NCBI RefSeq assembly: GCF_036226885.1
Contig: NZ_CP109027.1
Span: forward strand, 7,564,001-7,628,000
DNA length: 64,000 nt
Direction of reading: 5' to 3'
Source: Streptomyces sp. NBC_00663
Lineage (GTDB): Bacteria > Actinomycetota > Actinomycetes > Streptomycetales > Streptomycetaceae
The first letter of the stretch is position 1, and each line of letters opens with the position of its first letter. Under the pieces are notes generated by a model that did not search any database, was not told where the DNA came from, and saw nothing but the letters and a program-made list of their open reading frames with translations. Positions 49,309 to 57,009 of this stretch are shown one piece after another. A program made the translations under genes and the position numbers.

Positions 49309-50357
49309 TGCTGCATCTCTCCGCCGCCGTCGACCAGCCGTCCGTGTACGACGCCGCCTCCTACGTCGACCTGGCCCGCCTCGCCGAGCACGGCGTCCTC
49401 GACTTCGTGACGCTGGACGACACCTTCGCCCGCCCCGGCCCCGACGCCCTGTCCGTGCTGTCGCGGGCCGCCCCCGCCACCAGCCGCGTCGGCCTCGTCC
49501 CGACCGTCACCACCACACACACCGAGCCCTTCCACGTCCAGGCCGCCGTCGCCACCCTCGACTGGGTCAGCCGGGGCCGGGCGGGCTGGCGGCTCGATGT
49601 CTCCACGACCGAGGGCGAGGCCCGGCTCTTCGGTCGCCGGCACGCCGCCCCCGCCGAGGAGCTGTGGCGGGAGGCCGGTGAAGTGGCCGACGTGGCCGCG
49701 CGGTTGTGGGACAGCTGGGAGGACGACGCCGAGATCCGGGACGTGCAGACCGGCCGCTTCATCGACCGGGACAAGCTGCACCACGTCGACTTCGAGGGCT
49801 CGGGCTTCTCGGTCAGGGGCCCCTCGATCGTGCCCCGGCCCCCGCAGGGTCACCCCGTCCGGGTCGTCGACGCCACCGAGGGGCACGCCCGGCGCACCGC
49901 CGCACGGTACGCCGACGTGGCGCTGGTGCGGGTGGCGAACGCCGCACAGGCCGGTGCCGTACGCGACCAACTCCGCAAGGACGCCGCCCGGTTCGGCCGG
50001 AACCCCGATGAGCTGCGGGTGCTTGTGAGCCTCCTCGCCGACCTCGGCGACGGGGAGCACGCGGCCGAGCCGGGCCACGGCGGAGGCGGCCCCCGGCAGA
50101 CCGCGCAGGGCCCGCTGTACCGGGGCGGCCCCGTCGACCTCGCCGAGCTGATCGCCTCCTGGCACGCGGCCGGTGCCGTGGACGGTTTCCACCTCACGCC
50201 CGCCGCACCCCGCCGTGACCTGGAACGCCTGGTCAACGGCACGGTTCCGCTGCTCCAGCACCGGGGCCTGTTCCGCACCTTCTATCCGGGCAGCACGCTC
50301 CGGGAGCACCTGGGTCTCGCCCGGCCCGCCAACCAGTACGCGGGGGACGCCTCATGA
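49308..50357 (+). CDS. Luciferase-like flavin monooxygenase 1
   Basis: 349-aa LLM-class flavin-dependent oxidoreductase (TIM barrel). VLDFVTLDDTFARPGPDAL, RVGLVPTVTTTHTEPFHVQ, TLDWVSRGRAGWRLDVST and AEELWREAGEV match the SsuD/NtaA branch, which hydroxylates sulfonates, thioethers or amines using reduced FMN. Starts at ATG 49308 touching the ATPase stop (or GTG 49305) and overlaps the next gene by ATGA. A His/Gly-rich insert lies at about residues 250-265. Confidence 0.88.
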   Translation: MLHLSAAVDQPSVYDAASYVDLARLAEHGVLDFVTLDDTFARPGPDALSVLSRAAPATSRVGLVPTVTTTHTEPFHVQAAVATLDWVSRGRAGWRLDVSTTEGEARLFGRRHAAPAEELWREAGEVADVAARLWDSWEDDAEIRDVQTGRFIDRDKLHHVDFEGSGFSVRGPSIVPRPPQGHPVRVVDATEGHARRTAARYADVALVRVANAAQAGAVRDQLRKDAARFGRNPDELRVLVSLLADLGDGEHAAEPGHGGGGPRQTAQGPLYRGGPVDLAELIASWHAAGAVDGFHLTPAAPRRDLERLVNGTVPLLQHRGLFRTFYPGSTLREHLGLARPANQYAGDAS

Positions 50358-51646
50358 AGAAGCAGATCCATCTGGCCGCCCACTTCCCGGGCGTCAACAA
50401 CACCACCGTATGGGCCGATCCGCGGTCGAGGTCCCAGATCGAGTTCTCCTCCTTCGAGCATCTCGCCCGCACCGCCGAGCGCGGGCTGTTCGACTTCTTC
50501 TTCCTCGCGGAAGGGTTGCGGCTGCGCGAACACAAGGGCCGGGTCCATGACTTGGACGTGGTCGGGCGGCCGGAGTCCCTCACCGTGCTGAACGCGCTCG
50601 CCGCCGTCACCGAACGGCTGGGGCTCGCCGCGACGGTCAACGCGACCTTCAACGAGCCGTACGAACTGGCCCGCAGACTGGCCACCCTCGACCATCTCAG
50701 CGGGGGCCGGGCCGCCTGGAACGTGGTGACCTCCTCCGACGCCTTCACCGGCGAGAACTTCCGGCGCGGCGGCTTCCTCGACCCGGCCGAGCGGTATACG
50801 CGGGCCGCCGAATTCGTCGCCACGGCACGGGAGTTGTGGGACTCCTGGACGCCGGACGGCGTGTCCCGCCCGTTCGCGCACCGGGGGCGGCACTTCGACA
50901 TCGCGGGCGAGTTCACCGTGCCGCGCTCGCCGCAGGGGCATCCGGTCGTCATCCAGGCCGGGGACTCCGACGAGGGGCGGGAGTTCGCGGCGGCCACCGC
51001 CGACGTGATCTTCACGCGGCAGAGTTCGCTGGAGGCGGGGAAGGCCTTCTACGCCGATGTGAAGAGGCGGCTCGCCAAGTACGGCCGCGCGCACGACGAT
51101 CTGAAGATCCTGCCCGGCGTCTCCGTCGTCCTCGGCGACAGCGCCGCCGACGCGCGTGAGAAGGCCGCCGAGATCAGGCGGCAGCAGACCTCTCCGCAGA
51201 ACGCGATCCTCACGCTGGAGCAGATCTGGGGCACCGACCTCTCCGCGTACGACCCGGACGGACCGCTGCCCGACATCGATCCGGTGCCGGAACCGACGCT
51301 CACCCAGGGGCGGACCCGGCGCGGTGACACCGTGGCGATCGCCGAGAAGTGGCGGGCGCTCGCGCAGGAGAAGGGGCTGTCGATCCGGGAGACCGTGATC
51401 GAGGCGGGCGGCCGGCAGGCCTTCGTCGGCACCCCGCAGGCCATCGCCGCCGAACTCGACGCGTTCGTGCAGGCCGACGCCGCCGACGGCTTCATCCTCG
51501 TACCGCATCTCACCCCCGGCGGACTCGACGAGTTCGTGGACCGGGTGGTGCCGCTGCTCCAGGAGCGCGGGGTCTTCCGCACGGAATACGAGGGCACCAC
51601 CCTGCGCTCCCACCTCGGGCTCACGGAACCGTCGGGGAAAGGCTGA
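50354..51646 (+). CDS. Luciferase-like flavin monooxygenase 2, NtaA/SnaA/DszA type
   Basis: 430 aa. HLAAHFPGVNNTTVWADPRS, FDFFFLAEGLRL, ATLDHLSGGRAAWNVVTSSD and FRRGGFLDPAERYTRAAEFV are signatures of the NTA monooxygenase family, whose members cleave C-S or C-N bonds (DszA, SnaA, YxeK, YtnJ). Last gene of the operon, co-translated with monooxygenase 1. In Bacillus subtilis, genes of this family sit with amino-acid ABC transporters in operons for S-substituted cysteines, the closest known analogy. Confidence 0.92.
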   Translation: MKKQIHLAAHFPGVNNTTVWADPRSRSQIEFSSFEHLARTAERGLFDFFFLAEGLRLREHKGRVHDLDVVGRPESLTVLNALAAVTERLGLAATVNATFNEPYELARRLATLDHLSGGRAAWNVVTSSDAFTGENFRRGGFLDPAERYTRAAEFVATARELWDSWTPDGVSRPFAHRGRHFDIAGEFTVPRSPQGHPVVIQAGDSDEGREFAAATADVIFTRQSSLEAGKAFYADVKRRLAKYGRAHDDLKILPGVSVVLGDSAADAREKAAEIRRQQTSPQNAILTLEQIWGTDLSAYDPDGPLPDIDPVPEPTLTQGRTRRGDTVAIAEKWRALAQEKGLSIRETVIEAGGRQAFVGTPQAIAAELDAFVQADAADGFILVPHLTPGGLDEFVDRVVPLLQERGVFRTEYEGTTLRSHLGLTEPSGKG

Positions 51647-51656
51647 TCAAGGGGGC

Positions 51657-52247
51657 ATGTACTGGCCGGAGGACCATCCGGACGGCCGGCTCCCGGGCAT
51701 CCCGGGGAACTGGCGGATCGACGGCGACGCGGTGCTGGTCACGGCCGACGGGACCGACGGGCTGACCCTGGACGGGCGGCCGGTGAGCAGTGAGACGCGG
51801 CTCGGCACGGACGGGGGCACCTCGTGTTCGGCGAGCGGCAGTTGGTGGTGCTGGTCCGCGAAGGGGCCTGGGGCGTACGGGACTTCGCCCCCGCCCCGAG
51901 GCGCGCCGCGCCTTCCGGGGCATCGAGGCCACGCCGTACGATCCGCGCTGGTCGGTGCCGGGGCGCTTCACCCCGTACGGCGAACACCGCACCGCACGCT
52001 CCTGGTGACGGTCGAGGCGGACGGCATTCTGTGGGCTGTTTTCGGCGATACGGCGAGTGGGACGAGCAGGTTCCGTTTCCGGTTTCTGCGGCCCGCCGCA
52101 TCGGACGGCGAGGGGCGGACGGCGGTCGACTTCAGCCGGGTGCTGCTGCCGCCCCGTGCCTTCGCCGACCACTTCATCTGCCTCTTCCCGCCGCCCGGCA
52201 ACACCCTGGACGCAGCCGTCGAGGCGGGGGAGTGGAACCTCGGCTGA
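51657..52247 (+). pseudogene. DUF1684 protein, frameshifted remnant
   Basis: The open frame begins like a DUF1684 protein (MYWPEDHPDGRLPGIPGNWR... and LTLDGRPVSSETRLGTDGG). The conserved continuation then appears in other frames: FGERQLVVLVREGAWGVRDF in frame 2 from about 51825, EARRAFRGIEATPYDPRWSV in frame 1 from about 51896, and [19 protein letters not shown] back in the first frame from about 51998. About 25 family residues are missing between EHRT and TLLV. So at least three shifts or deletions have occurred and no intact protein can be made. Confidence 0.8.
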
Positions 52248-52458
52248 GCGATGGCCAACTCTTGGCCAGGTCATGGGTGGTTCAAAGGTTGACGGCCGAA
52301 AGGCGCCCTTGCGTCTACCGGTCGTTCGGCCGAATACTCCCCCTCAGCGCTTGTCAGGGGCACGGCTTGTTCGGAATCCGGACATTCGGGGCCCCTGGCT
52401 GCGCCTCACGGGCCCCGACCCCACGCGGGCCCCCGACCTCCCTGGGAGGGAACGAAAA

Positions 52459-53361
52459 GTGAGGATCAAGCGCACCACCCCCCGCAGCGGCATCACGAGA
52501 CGGACCCGGCTGATCGCCGTCTCCACCGGACTCGTGGCCGCCGCCGCGATCGCGATCCCCAACGCGAGCGCCTCGGACGTCTCCACGTTCAGCACCGCAC
52601 AGCTCAAGAGCGCCAACAACTCGGTGCTCAAGGCCGATATCCCGGGCACCGCCTGGGCGGTCGACAGCAAGACCAACCGCGTCGTCGTCACCGTCGACAG
52701 CACGGTCTCCAAGGCGGAGATCGCCAAGATCAAGCGGCAGGCCGGCGCCAACGCCGGTGCGCTGACGATCAAGAAGACCGCGGGCACGTTCCAGAAGCTG
52801 ATCTCCGGCGGCGACGCCATCTATGCGAGTAGCTGGCGCTGCTCGCTCGGCTTCAACGTCCAGGACAGCAGCGGCAACTACTACTTCCTGACCGCCGGTC
52901 ACTGCACCGACGGCGCGGGCACCTGGTGGTCGAACTCGTCCCACTCGACCACGCTCGGCACCACCGCGGGCTCCAGCTTCCCGACCAACGACTACGGCAT
53001 CGTGCGCTACACGAACACCTCGGTCACCAAGTCGGGTGCCGTGGGCAGCCAGGACATCGCCAGTGCCGCCACGCCTTCCGTCGGTACCACGGTGTACCGT
53101 CGCGGCTCCACCACGGGCACGCACAGCGGCCGGGTCACCGCCCTCAACGCGACCGTCAACTACGGCGGCGGCGACATCGTCTACGGCATGATCCAGACCA
53201 CGGTCTGCGCCGAGCCCGGCGACTCCGGCGGCCCGCTGTACGGCGGCACCGTCGCCTACGGTCTGACCTCCGGAGGCAGTGGCAACTGCACCTCCGGCGG
53301 CACGACGTTCTTCCAGCCGGTCACCGAGGCGCTGAGCGCGTACGGAGTCCACGTCTACTAG
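52459..53361 (+). CDS. Secreted chymotrypsin-like serine protease (SGPA/B type)
   Basis: 300-aa preproprotease very close to Streptomyces griseus protease B. Signal peptide to about residue 40 ([20 protein letters not shown]), propeptide to about 115, mature enzyme from [19 protein letters not shown]. Catalytic His in FLTAGHC, Asp in TNDYGIVRY, Ser in [14 protein letters not shown] 52459 has GGGAGG about 9 nt upstream. Upstream 52248-52458 shows no other gene; TTGACG near 52289 is a possible -35. Confidence 0.95.
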   Translation: MRIKRTTPRSGITRRTRLIAVSTGLVAAAAIAIPNASASDVSTFSTAQLKSANNSVLKADIPGTAWAVDSKTNRVVVTVDSTVSKAEIAKIKRQAGANAGALTIKKTAGTFQKLISGGDAIYASSWRCSLGFNVQDSSGNYYFLTAGHCTDGAGTWWSNSSHSTTLGTTAGSSFPTNDYGIVRYTNTSVTKSGAVGSQDIASAATPSVGTTVYRRGSTTGTHSGRVTALNATVNYGGGDIVYGMIQTTVCAEPGDSGGPLYGGTVAYGLTSGGSGNCTSGGTTFFQPVTEALSAYGVHVY

Positions 53362-53397
53362 ACACCGGACCCCGGCCGGCAGTCACCCAGCGTTCAC

Positions 53398-53430
53398 GAG
53401 CCCCCGTACGCGACTCGCGTGCGGGGGCTC
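53398..53430 (+). terminator. Strong hairpin after protease gene
   Basis: 15-bp stem GAGCCCCCGTACGCG / CGCGTGCGGGGGCTC with one mismatch and a 3-nt loop, 36 nt after the stop. Confidence 0.85.
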
Positions 53431-53512
53431 CCCCTTGGCCGTACGACGGAGTTACCTTCGTAGTGCAGGCAGTACTCCCTGTGGACGCCCACGTCGGACC
53501 CTGGGGGCCGTG

Positions 53513-54385
53513 ATGGTCGAGGAGCTGGTGGCGGCCGGAGTGACGCTGGCGTCCGCCGGGGTGGTGTACGCGATAGCCGCGGCGCGGGTCGTCAAGCAGT
53601 ACGAACGGGGCGTGGTGTTCCGCCTCGGAAAGCTCCGGCCGGATGTGCGCGGGCCCGGGTTCACCATGATCGTCCCGGGGGTCGACAAGCTCCGTAAGGT
53701 CAACATGCAGATCGTGACCATGCCGGTGCCCGCGCAGGAGGGGATCACCCGGGACAACGTCACGGTGCGGGTCGACGCCGTCGTCTACTTCAAGGTGACC
53801 GCGCCGGCCGAGGCGATCGTGCGGGTCGAGGACTACCGGTTCGCCGTCTCGCAGATGGCGCAGACCTCGCTCAGGTCCATCATCGGCAAGAGCGAGCTGG
53901 ACGATCTGCTCGCCGACCGCGAGAAGCTCAACCAGGGGCTGGAGCTGATGATCGACAGCCCGGCCGTGGAGTGGGGCGTGACGATCGACCGGGTCGAGAT
54001 CAAGGACGTCTCCCTGCCCGAGACCATGAAGCGCTCCATGGCCCGGCAGGCCGAGGCCGACCGGGAGCGGCGGGCCCGGGTCATCAACGCCGACGCGGAG
54101 CTCCAGGCGTCGAAGAAGCTCGCCGAGGCCGCCAAGGAGATGTCCGAGCAGCCGGCGGCCCTCCAACTGCGGCTGCTCCAGACGGTGGTGGCGGTGGCGG
54201 CCGAGAAGAACTCCACGCTGGTGTTGCCGTTCCCGGTGGAGCTGCTGCGGTTCCTGGAGAAGGCGCAGCAGGGGGTGGCGGTGCCCCCGCCGCCACCGGT
54301 CGCGCAACCGGTGCAGGAGCAACTCCCGGCTCCCCAGCCTCGTTTGGATCCGGACCCGGAGGGGTCGAATTCCGGACAGGACTAG
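53513..54385 (+). CDS. SPFH/stomatin-like membrane protein
   Basis: 290 aa. One N-terminal membrane helix (VTLASAGVVYAIAAARVV), then the SPFH domain (KQYERGVVFRLGKLRPDVRG, DNVTVRVDAVVYFKV, QTSLRSIIGKSELDDLL) and a coiled-coil region (KRSMARQAEADRERRARVIN), ending in a Pro-rich tail. Members form ring-like scaffolds in membrane microdomains. ATG 53513; a GTG directly before it is possible. No NfeD partner gene lies next to it. A weak hairpin CCTCAC/GTGAGG follows at 54387-54404. Confidence 0.92.
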   Translation: MVEELVAAGVTLASAGVVYAIAAARVVKQYERGVVFRLGKLRPDVRGPGFTMIVPGVDKLRKVNMQIVTMPVPAQEGITRDNVTVRVDAVVYFKVTAPAEAIVRVEDYRFAVSQMAQTSLRSIIGKSELDDLLADREKLNQGLELMIDSPAVEWGVTIDRVEIKDVSLPETMKRSMARQAEADRERRARVINADAELQASKKLAEAAKEMSEQPAALQLRLLQTVVAVAAEKNSTLVLPFPVELLRFLEKAQQGVAVPPPPPVAQPVQEQLPAPQPRLDPDPEGSNSGQD

Positions 54386-54618
54386 ACCTCACGGGCTGGT
54401 GAGGAGTTACTCGCTCGTAGTGTTTGCAGTGTGAATTCCCCTGGTCTGACTGTTCGCGGTCAAGGCTAGGGGGGCGTGCAATCGCGTTCTACGCGCGTCC
54501 GGAAGTCAACCTTGTGCACTGCCTGTGGAGTTCGGAAGAGTAGGCGCTCGTCAACCAGCCTTCCGGCCCACGAGGTCCCCACAACCGACCGGGCCGACCC
54601 CCCACAGGAGGACGCGAG

Positions 54619-55701
54619 TTGAAGCACCGACGCATACCCAGGCGGCGGGCCGCCGCGGCAGGTGCGGGCATCGCCGCACTGGTCGCCGCGGGAGTCACCT
54701 TCCAGACTGCGAACGCCAGTGAGTCCGCGAACAGCCCCGAGCCGAAGGTCCTTTCGGTCCTCGCGGCCGGAAACCTCGCCTCGACGCTCGACAAGGAGCT
54801 CGGCGCCGACGCGGCGGGAACGTACTACGACGCGAAGAGCAAGGCGCTCGTCGTCAACGTCCTCGACGAGACAGCTGCCTCGGTCGTCGAGGAGGCAGGC
54901 GCGAAGGCCCGGGTCGTGGAGAACTCCCTCGCCGAGCTCAGAGGCGCCCGTACGACCCTCAAGGACGACGCGACCATCCCGGGCACGTCCTGGGCGACCG
55001 ACCCGACCACCAACAAGGTCGTCGTCACCGCCGACCGCACGGTCTCCGACGCCGAGTGGGCCAAGCTCACGAAGGTCGTCGACGGGCTCGGGGCGACAGC
55101 GGAACTCCAGCGCACGAAGGGGGAGTTCAAGCCCTTCATCGCCGGTGGCGACGCCATCACCGGCGGCAGCGGGCGGTGCTCGCTCGGGTTCAACGTGACC
55201 AAGGGCGGCGAGCCGTACTTCCTCACCGCCGGGCACTGCACGGAGGCGATCTCGACCTGGGCGGACTCCAGCGGTACGCAGATCGGCACCAACGAGTCGT
55301 CCAGCTTCCCGGACAACGACTTCGGGCTGGTCAAGTACACCGCGGACGTCGACCACCCGAGCGAGGTGGACCTCTACAACGGGTCCGCGCAGGCGATCAG
55401 CGGGGCGGCCGAGGCGACGGTCGGGATGAAGGTCACCCGGAGCGGGTCGACCACGCAGGTTCATGACGGGACCGTCACCGGGCTGGACGCCACCGTGAAC
55501 TACGGCAACGGGGACATCGTCAACGGGCTGATCCAGACCGATGTGTGCGCGGAGCCGGGGGACAGTGGCGGGTCGCTGTTCTCGGGGAGCAACGCGATCG
55601 GGCTGACGTCGGGGGGTAGCGGTGACTGCACCTCCGGTGGGGAGACGTTCTTCCAGCCGGTGACGGAGGCTCTGTCGGCCACCGGTACGTCTATCGGCTG
55701 A
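54619..55701 (+). CDS. Secreted serine protease with long propeptide (SGPC/D, alpha-lytic type)
   Basis: 360-aa preproprotease. Signal peptide to about residue 35, an alpha-lytic-type propeptide ([40 protein letters not shown]) to about 170, mature part from [20 protein letters not shown]. Triad: His in FLTAGHC, Asp in DNDFGLVKY, Ser in [14 protein letters not shown] 54619 lies 7 nt after AGGAGG. Long propeptides of this kind assist folding. The 233-bp upstream region holds no other gene. Confidence 0.94.
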   Translation: MKHRRIPRRRAAAAGAGIAALVAAGVTFQTANASESANSPEPKVLSVLAAGNLASTLDKELGADAAGTYYDAKSKALVVNVLDETAASVVEEAGAKARVVENSLAELRGARTTLKDDATIPGTSWATDPTTNKVVVTADRTVSDAEWAKLTKVVDGLGATAELQRTKGEFKPFIAGGDAITGGSGRCSLGFNVTKGGEPYFLTAGHCTEAISTWADSSGTQIGTNESSSFPDNDFGLVKYTADVDHPSEVDLYNGSAQAISGAAEATVGMKVTRSGSTTQVHDGTVTGLDATVNYGNGDIVNGLIQTDVCAEPGDSGGSLFSGSNAIGLTSGGSGDCTSGGETFFQPVTEALSATGTSIG

Positions 55702-55727
55702 CCGTGCGCTGTGGTGCGGGTGGTTTG

Positions 55728-55812
55728 TTCTCCCGCCCGCACCGCCCGTGCACCTTTCGTCGTCGAGTGCGGGTGGCCCCTGTGGGGGTCGCCCGCCGTC
55801 GGCGGCTGCGGG
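55728..55812. repeat. Dispersed repeat, copy C (after protease gene)
   Basis: The best-preserved copy. Left block CCCGCCCGCACCGCCCGTGC, right block GCCGTCGGCGGCTGCGGG; the ends can pair (CCCGCA/TGCGGG) and GGTGCGGG just upstream pairs with CCCGCACC. Lies between convergent genes and may act as a bidirectional terminator. Confidence 0.75.
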
Positions 55813-55826
55813 CCGGTCAAGGCCTG

Positions 55827-56876
55827 CTACGGCGCCTGGGTCGGCAGGGGTTCGTCTTCTCGCCGTGCACGGAACACCGACGCCCCCAGCGTGATCGCGA
55901 TGCCGGCCGCCGCCCATGCCGACAGGACCAGCAGGGCGCCGGTCGTGTCGTTGCCCTTGAAGTACGCGATCGAGCGGGCCGCCCAGGTGCCCGCGCCCGG
56001 CGGCAGTGCCGGGCCGATCGCCTTCCAGAACGGCGGCAGCATCGGCAGCGGGAAGGCGCCGCCCGCGCTCGGGTTGCCGGCGATCACCACGAGCAGGATC
56101 GCCAGGCCGATGCCGACCACCCCGAACATGCCCTGGAGGGCCAGGGTCGCCGCCCCCACCGCGAAGGTGACCAGCGCGCCGAGCCCCCAGAAGGCCATGA
56201 CGCTGCCGGGCAGCGCGTCCAGGATCGGTCCCACGATCACCGCGCCGCCGAGCCCGCCGACGATCGACACCAGTGCCATCACGACCAGCCGGATCACCGC
56301 GCGGCGCGGGTTGGCGGGCCGGGCGCCGGTGCTGATCGCCAGGATCGAGGCGGTCAGATAGCCGCCGACGCACCAGCCGACCACGACATAGAACGACGAG
56401 AGGCCGTCGAAGTCGGTGGCGGAGGCCGGGGCCACGTCCACCGTCCGGATGCTCCGCTGCTGGGAGGCCTCCAGGGCGGTGAGGTACTTCTCCAGGGTGG
56501 TGGCGAGGACGGTGCCGCCGCCGCTCGCGACCAGAAGCGTGTCCTTCGCCCCGGTGGCATTGATGATCAGCGCTCCGTCGATGTCCCGGTTCATGATCTG
56601 CTTCCGGGCCGTCGCCGCGTCGGTCACCGTGCGCGGGTCCAGGGGTGAGCCGGGCAGCTGATCCAGCCGGGTCACCGCCTGCTGGGCGGCGGCCCGCGGC
56701 GCCACCACCCCGAAGGGCACGTCCTTCGGCCTCGGATCGTGCAGGGCCCCCACATAGGAGGCGATGAACAGCAGCTGGAGGGCGAGCGCACCGAGGACGA
56801 GCAGTGTGGCCCGTGGCGTGACCGCGTCCTTCACCTCGGCGAGAAAACCGCCGTTCTGGGTGCTGTTCTGTGTCAT
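55827..56876 (-). CDS. ABC-2/YhgE-like membrane protein (DUF3533 type)
   Basis: 349 aa: one N-terminal helix (LLVLGALALQLLFIASYVGA), an extracytoplasmic domain (DVPFGVVAPRAAAQQAV, MNRDIDGALIINATG) and five C-terminal helices, the layout of YhgE/Pip and DUF3533 proteins. It probably works in export or in cell-envelope functions; no ATPase is adjacent. ATG 56876 is the natural start. Confidence 0.75.
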   Translation of the reverse strand: MTQNSTQNGGFLAEVKDAVTPRATLLVLGALALQLLFIASYVGALHDPRPKDVPFGVVAPRAAAQQAVTRLDQLPGSPLDPRTVTDAATARKQIMNRDIDGALIINATGAKDTLLVASGGGTVLATTLEKYLTALEASQQRSIRTVDVAPASATDFDGLSSFYVVVGWCVGGYLTASILAISTGARPANPRRAVIRLVVMALVSIVGGLGGAVIVGPILDALPGSVMAFWGLGALVTFAVGAATLALQGMFGVVGIGLAILLVVIAGNPSAGGAFPLPMLPPFWKAIGPALPPGAGTWAARSIAYFKGNDTTGALLVLSAWAAAGIAITLGASVFRARREDEPLPTQAP

Positions 56877-56981
56877 GTCCCCACAGTCCGAGGTGGCGGG
56901 CGTTTCCGCAGGTGGGAGGCGGCCGAACGGTTGTCGTACACGGGTTCGATTTTTGGTCTATGGTGGGGGTGAGGCAGTTGG

Positions 56982-56993
56982 GAACTGATGTTC
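56982..56993. promoter_or_regulatory. LexA (SOS) box upstream of dnaE2
   Basis: GAAC-TGAT-GTTC, perfect match to the actinobacterial/Bacillus LexA core GAAC-N4-GTTC, ending 16 nt before the chosen dnaE2 start. A TATGGT -10-like element lies just upstream near 56959. Confidence 0.85.
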
Positions 56994-57009
56994 GAAAATG
57001 GAGGCGCGG

